NCBI GenBank assembly: GCA_040954595.2
Contig: CM082578.2
Coordinates: 9,734,001-9,798,000, forward strand
Reading direction: 5' to 3'
Source: Balanoglossus misakiensis
Taxonomy: Eukaryota; Hemichordata
Length of the DNA stretch: 64,000 nucleotides
This document shows positions 52,401 through 61,400 of the stretch, piece after piece. The translations under genes and the position numbers were made by a program. Every line of letters begins with the position of its first letter. Positions within the stretch are counted from its first letter, which is position 1. The notes beneath the pieces are model-generated. The model did not search any database. It was given only the letters and a program-made list of their open reading frames with translations, and had not been told where the DNA came from.

Positions 52401-55400
52401 GCCGTCGCGCTCAATGGCGGCCCGCATGTGGGAATGCTCGTCTGACAAAGGCATTCTTCGCGCTGTTGACAAACCTCTGACGTCTTTTTTCTTCTTGCAA
52501 CCCTCCCTACCACCAAGGCGGCAATGACTCTCTTTGAGACCATCTTGAAATGTGTATTTACAATTAAAATTCTAGCTTTGGTGGGTAAATATCAGGTGCA
52601 ACGATACCGGCCTGACATGCTGTGTAAACTCTCTCGGTAAACTGAAGAAATAAATTAGCATATTCCTGTGACACATCTGTTTTTGTCTTGTTACTTTTTC
52701 CACAGAAAACTCAACTACAATTCCCTGACGGAAATACCGAATTTTGGCGGGAAGCTTTCGAATCTGACATCATTGAGTCTGTAAGTATATCTAGGAAGTC
52801 TTGTACTTTCCTGTTCTTACCATTTGACATCTCTGACACATGGGGAAAAAACAAATGCATAAATAGAAAACCCTCAGCCAAGGAGTGAGGACAACTCCAA
52901 GTCGAGTTCCGTCGGTTATTTCTCCCAGTCAGGGCTATTTGTGGACGTGAAAATTGAAAAGCGGGCATTGGTGTGTTGATGATATGATGACTGGTGTACT
53001 TTGACTTGTCATTTCCTCATAAAACAGCCACTGTTTTGTCAACACTGGCGTGTTCGGTTGCATTTATGGACTAAACTTGCCCTCTGATTGGACGGCGCGT
53101 ATCATTGCAGATTTTTAAACAGCTTTTCCCCCTTTAGTAAAAAAGAAATCTGCTATTCCTCTGGGCTGTCGTCCTCTTGAAAATAGTAAACAAGGGCCTG
53201 GTTTGCGAGATGAAGGCATGATTTGTCCCTGGTGGGCTCAGGTCTGTAATGAACCAGTGGATGTGAGAAACGCCTTGACTTTTTTCTTCCCTTCGAAGTG
53301 GAATGTGGTCGACAGGAGGGTTGTTTTGAAAATCGGCACATATGCCTGTGATTAAGGCTTGGCTGTGTTCAACTCCATATAAATGTGAAAATAAACAACC
53401 GGGCAGGGTAATAATAGCTTTAGTATTTTTTCCATGCACTGAGCACGCACACTGACTATGGCGATATGTTTATCAGCTGTGTTGGTCACAAGATATGGAG
53501 ACATTCGGGCGAAACAAAAAATGGATAACAGAAGTGGGGATGTTTGGCCACCCTTGACATAGTAGTTGAATCATTTATCATCGTGTCTAAAAAATTACAC
53601 GGAAAAGCGAATGATGGGGCAGGTGAATTTCTCTCGGAAGTGTGATAATTTTCACCACCACACTCCCCCCTCCCCCTATAAGTGCAGACTTGTATGCAGT
53701 TGTTTGTTGAGGATTATTTGGTCAAAAAAATACATTACTGTTAATACATGTATTGTTAATATCTTATTCTTGCAACTTGATTATTACTGCTTGCAGAAAA
53801 GGGTCTGCCTGGGTCATTGAAGTCAAATTCAGCGAGTAAATTATTGGAATAATTGCAAAAGCTATAATTTTTGCCGTGTGAGTAGGTGTTAAAAGCAGAG
53901 GTAATTAGAAATGGTGTTTGCCAAGTCAATAGACAGGAGTGTGAAGGCTGGGATATAATAACGTGTGATGGATGAACTGTATGGGATGACAACTTGCCTA
54001 CTCAATCAGCCTGGTTTTAAGTGCACCAGGTATTTCTTTGTTAAATTGTAGTGTATTGATCAAGAGAGTAGAGAGGGGGGGGGGGGGGGGTTACATGCAG
54101 GAAAAAAAACTAGATAAGGTCAGTTGTTCTTTTACTATTCTAGATTGATGCCTGGTCTCCGGGCTATTCTTTTACTTGATTTGCTGAAATAGCTTTAAAG
54201 TGTCAGTTTAAGTTGTTTCACTGTGTTTCGCATTGTTTTTGGACTTTTCTACGTTGTTGATTTCCCTTTGAAAACTAGTCCTGAAATGTGTTAATTTTTA
54301 AATTTTCATTGTGACCTCACACATGTTGAGTTTCTTGGATTGTCATGTTCTCATAATCTTTTAGAGGTCAGTTTCTCTACTGAAACCCCAACATGATAAT
54401 AGTGTTTAATGGAGAGCGACTTGCAGGGGGCAGCTGTTTAGAGCATTTTTTTCGGGTCACTGCAGGGCTGCCGGTGCGAGTGGGGGGAACGAGACTTGTA
54501 TATTTATAACTTGCAACTTCCCATGAAGACACGGGCTCTAATGAATCTTGATAATTTATCGTTTAGGGTTTGCTTGACTGCAATTGTGTGTGTCTTCACC
54601 ACGCTGCAGCAGCGTACGCGCCGCCGCTGTCTGCCCCGAACGCACCATTTGAATTCTTGTCTGTAAATCTACGCCATGTTTTGACCGCTGTTGATCGTCC
54701 ATGATCAGTCCCCTCTGATGTCACAGATTCTGATTTTTATGAAGTGTAAGGTTTCCCCCCCCCCCCAGCTTAAAAAAAATTACCCCGCGAATGGTGACCG
54801 CGATAACTGGCGCCCGACAAGAAGTCTTTCTTTACCTTCATTGCACGTGTCATGGTCTCTGAGTCAGTAGGGAAGGAGTCCCGTGTTGTGGAAAAGGCCA
54901 CTTCTCCATCGTGGGTTGCCAGTCTTGTTAGGGGACTGACTTATTCTGATATGACATGTAGCTTCGAAGCTTCCAGCGTCAGATGGCTATCGGTTACACA
55001 CGGGGCCTCAACTGTCATCTGTCCCGTAGTTTTCCGCCAATTATAAACAGCCAATAAAAAGATGGCGCAAAGCAGCTCTGTGAATAGGAAGTGAGACCTG
55101 ATTCTGGCAACCATGCTGAGATTGAAAAAAATCTGTGATTTGTTCAGCTTTTCCAAACTGAAAAATGAAAGCCGATAAGAGCAAAAGGAGGGGGGGGGGG
55201 GGTGGTTACCAGGCAGCTTAATTCTAAATTTTATCATCCCCTCATGAGAGCAGATTTAGTTCGCTGCGCTATGTGGTGTCGCGATACGGGGTGTGAGAGG
55301 GCAGGGCTTTTACAACTTGTTTTGCAGTCTGCGGAGCAGTTGACCAAATGCGACGGGTAATTAGTATGGTTGACCTCAAGTGAGGTAAAAACGATGTCGG

Positions 55401-58400
55401 GGAGGTGTCGAGCTGTAATGTTGGGAGATATCTTTTTGGTAACATTAGAACGCAGGCTGTGCTGAGATGCCCTCCGGCGTAAATCACTGACACCGTGGTA
55501 ACCAGACACCGGTGAACACCCAGGACGATTGGCTGGTTTCATGCTGACCGTAGAAAAGGCCAAACATTGTCATTACACTGAATTTTGACACATCTGAAAA
55601 TCATTACTGCACCTCCTGCGCAAATACCTTACGAGAGTCTCGAAGCAGTGAATTCGGCACGCAAATGCATTTTTACTACGTATATATAAAATCCAGGCTC
55701 CAAGTTAGGAAGTCTCCAAATATCCACGACAGAGGGCAGCCTTCGAGTTCATTTCCTGAATGCTTTTGTATGATGCATGTGCGCAAATTTACCTCGGCTT
55801 CAGTCATCATTCTCAAGTAAAAGTCATAAACCCCGATATTTTAGCTGTAAATTGTAAGATTGCACTGGCATATATTTGTGTGCAATCCAATTTTCTTTAG
55901 ATTTCTGCTGGCAAAATACTCAGAAATTAAAAATAAAATGTATCAAAGACAGACAGACAGGTTGAGCTGATTTGGCCAAGGCCAATTTAGTCATTAAAGC
56001 GAGTGTGAGAAACTAATAGAATGTACTCTAAAACACCTCCATTGTGTTGCGCCATTTTCTAAAGAAGGTTTTCACCATTCATTTGCACTGTTACAGTGTT
56101 AGGATTACGTAACAGGCACGACCTGTGGTCTACAAGTCGATGCGGCTTTGTTTACTGTCACTCATTTAGTTTGTTCTGTCCTCAGTCCACACTACATTTC
56201 CCTTTAATTTTCTCACCTTATGTGGAATAAAGGGCACCCCAAAGAAAATTTGTAGGCTTTCTTTGACAGACAGAGAAAGGGCTTCTCAGATGAGGTTATT
56301 AATGGAGCCGTAGCGATATCGTCAGTAGTCCTTGCGTCGTGGTAGTTTGAAAAAATGCAGTTCTTGATCTTTTTATGGTTGTCAGAAACTGGCAGCAGTG
56401 TAAAGTGAGAAGCCATTTTCTTTCGTTGGTCATGTCAATTATGAATTAGTGGCCTTATCGATGTCAAGGTCACAACAACCTGCTCCTGTGAGGTTTGGGG
56501 AGGGGGGGGGGGGGCTGTACTGAATTGAACGAGTAACTAGATGGAATAGATGAAACGGGGTGCTGTTGTTCTGATACGAGATACAAAAAAACCCTGAGGC
56601 AACTCAAACATGGGAATCAATATTGCGCAGATTGGCAAATCATTCTCAACTGAAACTAGATGGAGTGGAAAAAAAGGCGATTTCCCTGAATAACCTGTGT
56701 TTTGTTTACTGATACTATAGAAAGTGGTTTCTTATTCTGTGTAACGAAATTTTATTATAAGCGATGCTTTGAGACGAGGGTCTCTCAGCTGTCAACGCAT
56801 ACCTTGTTAAATTGTGGGATTTATTTTGTGAAAGGGACGACTCAAAATGTGTTTTCTGTCAGACTGAGTAAAGATGGAGTGAATACTTCGCGTGTACCGT
56901 CACGCAGGGTAATCTGTCCAACATGCTTTCATTTCTACGAGTCTTTGTTCTTACTTCATATTGCAATTTAAGCTCCCTGTGGTGATATTTTTTTCCCATG
57001 TTCATTTCATGCTTTTTTTCTCCAACATGTCAAAAAATCAATCATGCCAGCTTTTCTATAACTTGTCATATTTGTGGTTACTTGTTCGATGGAGGAGCTT
57101 TCTTCTCCAGTGGCAGGGATTTTTTTCTTGCTTCAGTGGATGATATGCAAAGAAAGATTAGGTTTTGTTTGACATATCTGTCAGAATGCGTGTAGAGATT
57201 TCTTTTTATCGCCGTCTCTTTTTTTGTCATTCAATTTTGATCGAATTGCGTTTTTTTTTTCTTTTCATTCACAGCCGACACAACAGCATTTCGCGCATTT
57301 CTAGTTCAGCGTTAGAAGGCCTGCCGTTGCTAAGGACGTTGGACTTGAACAACAACAAAATCACAGAGCTGACTGCAACCTCTTTTCCAGGTGGCAACTC
57401 ACTACATATTCTGTAAGTAAACGAAACGTTGTGTATTTTTCTCTCATGCAGCACCCTTTCTGTAAAGAGCCACTTTGCACCTTCACGCTGTAAATTGGCA
57501 TCAGCCATTTAGCGAGGGCCACTTGTCCAATTCGAAAGAAATGTTCAAATAGAAGAAACAATGACCTTGTTTGATTGGCTCGGCCCGTATTATGTAAGAA
57601 GTGTATCAGTTTACTCTATGTGTGTTCTTCAAAAAAGGGAATTCTGGGAGCGCACATTTGAAGATTCTAACAAAATGCTCCAGAAGGACATTTACAAAAA
57701 AAATGTAACTTTATTTGATCCAGAAATGTTTGTGTACAGTAGCTCTACAGAATCACAACAGCTCATTGAAAGTTGTAATGATATCCGAGTGATTGTTTTC
57801 ATTAGCTCAAGTTCAATGTGGATGTTGTACTGTGTCCTTTGTCGAGCAGCTTAGTGTCTGGTTACAAAGTACTGGTGCTGGAACTAAAACGCATTCCCCG
57901 TTCTCTTCCAGGCTTCTTGGCAACAATCGAATTTCTCGTCTGGAAGTCGGATGCTTCACCAACCTCACGCATCTGGAGACCCTCATCCTACACAAAAATA
58001 AAATTTCTTCTTTGCCAAGAGATCTTTTTCTGTCCATGGAAAATCTTGAAGAATTGTAAGTATGAAACTCCGTTATTTTTTCATTATTGAAAAAGTGAAA
58101 GAAAAAAAGGAAGTGAAATGGTACGTTTGAGACTTGGAAGCTCAAAATAATTTTTTTTCAATTGTATGCTGTAAGTATTAATAGTTTGCATGTTTTTATC
58201 GGCAGCCATTGAATAAAAAGCCAGCTTTTCTTTTCACATGGTGTTTCATTGATTTTCAATATCCAATTCAGAACTGTGTTTGCCGATTGGCAAAGTCAGC
58301 TTTCCATCCATCCAGACCTCTTGATACAAGCTGTCAATGCTTCACGTTTTTTCTTCCTCCCTTCCAGGGATCTTAGTCGCAACAAACTTCGAGAAATAGA

Positions 58401-61400
58401 AAGCCTGGAGTTCACGGGCCTGAAGAATCTAGAAACGCTGCGACTGAAGCGCAACGGACTCACCATCCTCAACGATGGCGCCTTCTACGGACTGGAGAGC
58501 ATTCAGAATCTGGAGCTGGACCACAACAACCTGACCGTTGTCAAGAAGGGGTGGTTGTACGGTCTCTCCACCCTCAAACAGCTCTCCCTCAGACACAACC
58601 GCATCAGCCGGGTGGAGATCAACGGCTGGGATTTCTGCAGCCACCTGGCCCGGTTGGACATGACCGACAACGAACTGAACAGCATCGAGACCACCATCTT
58701 CTCCCACTTGAAGTCCCTGGAGTCTCTGTACCTGGACAACAACAAGATATCGAACATCGACGACGAGGCGTTCAAGGAACTCGACAAGTTGCAAACACTG
58801 TGAGTAAAAAAATCACCCTTGTCATATAATTGTGGTTTTTCTGCATTTCTATAAAGTAACATAAATATTTGACACAAGCCACCCTGTATAGCATCTGATT
58901 TGTATGTGATAGTAAACCAGTGCATAAGATTTCCTGTCGTCCAATATTGCAAACTAATCGATGTCTAATTTCCCTTCCGTTTTATTTTTTTGCTGCAGCG
59001 AAATGAACTACAATGAGCTGTCCTGGACCATTGAAGATACGACCGGAGCGTTTGTCGGATTGGAGGGCCTGCACAAGTTGGGTCTCGGAAGCAACAGAAT
59101 CAAATCCATCCACAAGAGGGCATTCACTGGCCTTGAGTCTCTGGAATCTTTGTAAGTACTCTTATGTTGTGATTGTGCTCGGAATTATTTGATGGAGAGT
59201 GCATGTCAAATTTTGTGACGCCTTCTGAGAATTTCAACGTACACTAGATATGTTATTCATGAACCAGCGATGTGTAGATGTGTTGTAAGACTAGGCAAAA
59301 AGCTAAAAGGTGGTGCGTGCATTTTTTGTTTCATGCAGAGATCTGAGGGGCAATCTCCTGACCAGCATCCAGGAACACTCATTCAGCAACACTCCCAACC
59401 TGAAAGAATTGTAAGTAGTAATATTGTGTATAAAGGACACAATCTTTGCTGTCTGTCTCCTGGCTTATATTAGAGAACTTGATTTCGAAGATGATGCAGA
59501 CCACCTTCTATTTCAACCTGTGCACTGTGGTTGATCCAAAGAGTATATATATCAGCCAATGGGGGAGCTTCTTACAGAACAAATAAATTATGTGTGTAAG
59601 CTTCATGCCCATTTGCTAATGTAGACATGAGGTTTTTTGATAACTTTATAAAAATAAGGGCAATTCATACACAGTCCTTAGTACTTTTGTCTGATCGTTC
59701 ATCGTTTTAATAATGGAAATAAACCTCGCTTTTCAGGATCATCAACACCAGCAACTGTCTGTGCGACTGCAAACTGAAGTGGTTTCCAAACTGGGTGAAA
59801 CGCCACGGATTTGAAGAGTCTATCGATGTCAGGTGCTCGCATCCCAAGACGCTGAAAGGGCACAGTGTTTTCAACCTGCAGGAAACTCAGTTCACTTGCG
59901 GTTAGTCCTTTCATATTTTAGATGTTAGTTTGTTTGGTGTGGCAGTTTTTTGAAGGCGGGTGCAAATGATTTGATGACCGAGAGGAACTAATTTACTCCA
60001 GTAATTACCAAAAAACAAAATATATTATGTAATAATTATTTTGAAATTAAATTTTTTAAAATAATTGTTTTAACCCGCCTCTTTTGTCCTGCAGAGGATT
60101 TTCCCAAACCACAAATCATTGATGAGCCAGCGAACACTATGGCTCCAAAGGGGGACAACGTAACATTGGTATGCACAGCGGAGAGCAGCAGTGATTCGGC
60201 CATGGAGATTTCCTGGAAGAAAAATAACAAGGTATGGTATAGCGCCACCCAGTGGCACACTTTGAAGAGGCTCAGCTTCCCAGTTTTGTTGGTGTTATGT
60301 TTAAGGACTCTGTTGAGAGCTTTGAATAAATAATATTGATTTCCCCCTTCTTTTTTTAACCCTTGCAGCCAGTGTCCCAGGCAGATGGAAAAATCGTCAC
60401 TTACGCAAATACACCAAACGGGGTGGTTGTTCAGATAACTTCAACCCTGACGTTATATAAAGTTGACGACAAAACAGAGGGCAGATATCAGTGCATCGTG
60501 TCCAATTACTTTGGTCCGACCTACTCGCATAAAGCCAGAGTGACTGTTTATGGTACGTAGAAATGATGTTTTGTTGACTCAGATATTTCTGTTCTATTCC
60601 ATGGGATGGGGCTGGGATGGTTGGCCAGCTGGTGATGATTTCAGGTGGAATAATGAAAGACATATAACAAATTTGAGAATCTCAATCCAACTGAAATAAA
60701 CTTGAAAGGTGTTGAATAGAGTAAGAAAATGGGAGGTTAAACATTCATGATCTTTAAGCCAGACAGAAGTTTGAAAGAAAAAGATCTGTTTCAAGATCCA
60801 GAGTTGGGAAATAAGAATACAAAAAATCTAACGATGAATTTATCCGCATCTCAGTATTCCCAGTATTTACCAAGAAACCGCAGGACATCACTGTGAAGGC
60901 GGGCAGCACGGCCCGACTCGAGTGTGCGGCCAGCGGTCACCCCAAGCCGGAAATAGCCTGGATCAAGGATGGCGGTATCGACTTCCCGGCGGCCCGCGAG
61001 CGACGGATGAGGATGATGCCGTCCGACGACGTCTTCTTCATCACGGACGTGAAACCGGTGGATATGGGACTGTACACCTGCACAGCCCAGAATATCGCCG
61101 GCAATATCACCGCGAACGCCACCCTGACTGTGTTAGGTAGGTGGATGGCAGACTACAGTTTTGTAATCAGATTCTGTACTGTCGAGTAATTCTGTTGTAC
61201 TTATTTTTGAAATATAAGTGATATAATTTCTGTAATTGTTAAATCAAAACATCACTTAAATATTTGTATGCATCCTTTCTGCAGAAACTCCGTCTTTCCA
61301 AGAAGCGATGAAGGACGTGCAGGTTGAAATGGGAGAGACAGGCGTGCTCAAGTGCCCCGCCAGCGGATTCCCCCGCCCCAAGATCACCTGGACGAAGGAC

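Noticed and set aside
58429-58952. Long minus-strand frames over exon 7
   Set aside because: They are antisense shadows of a GC-rich LRR exon whose plus-strand product is unmistakable.
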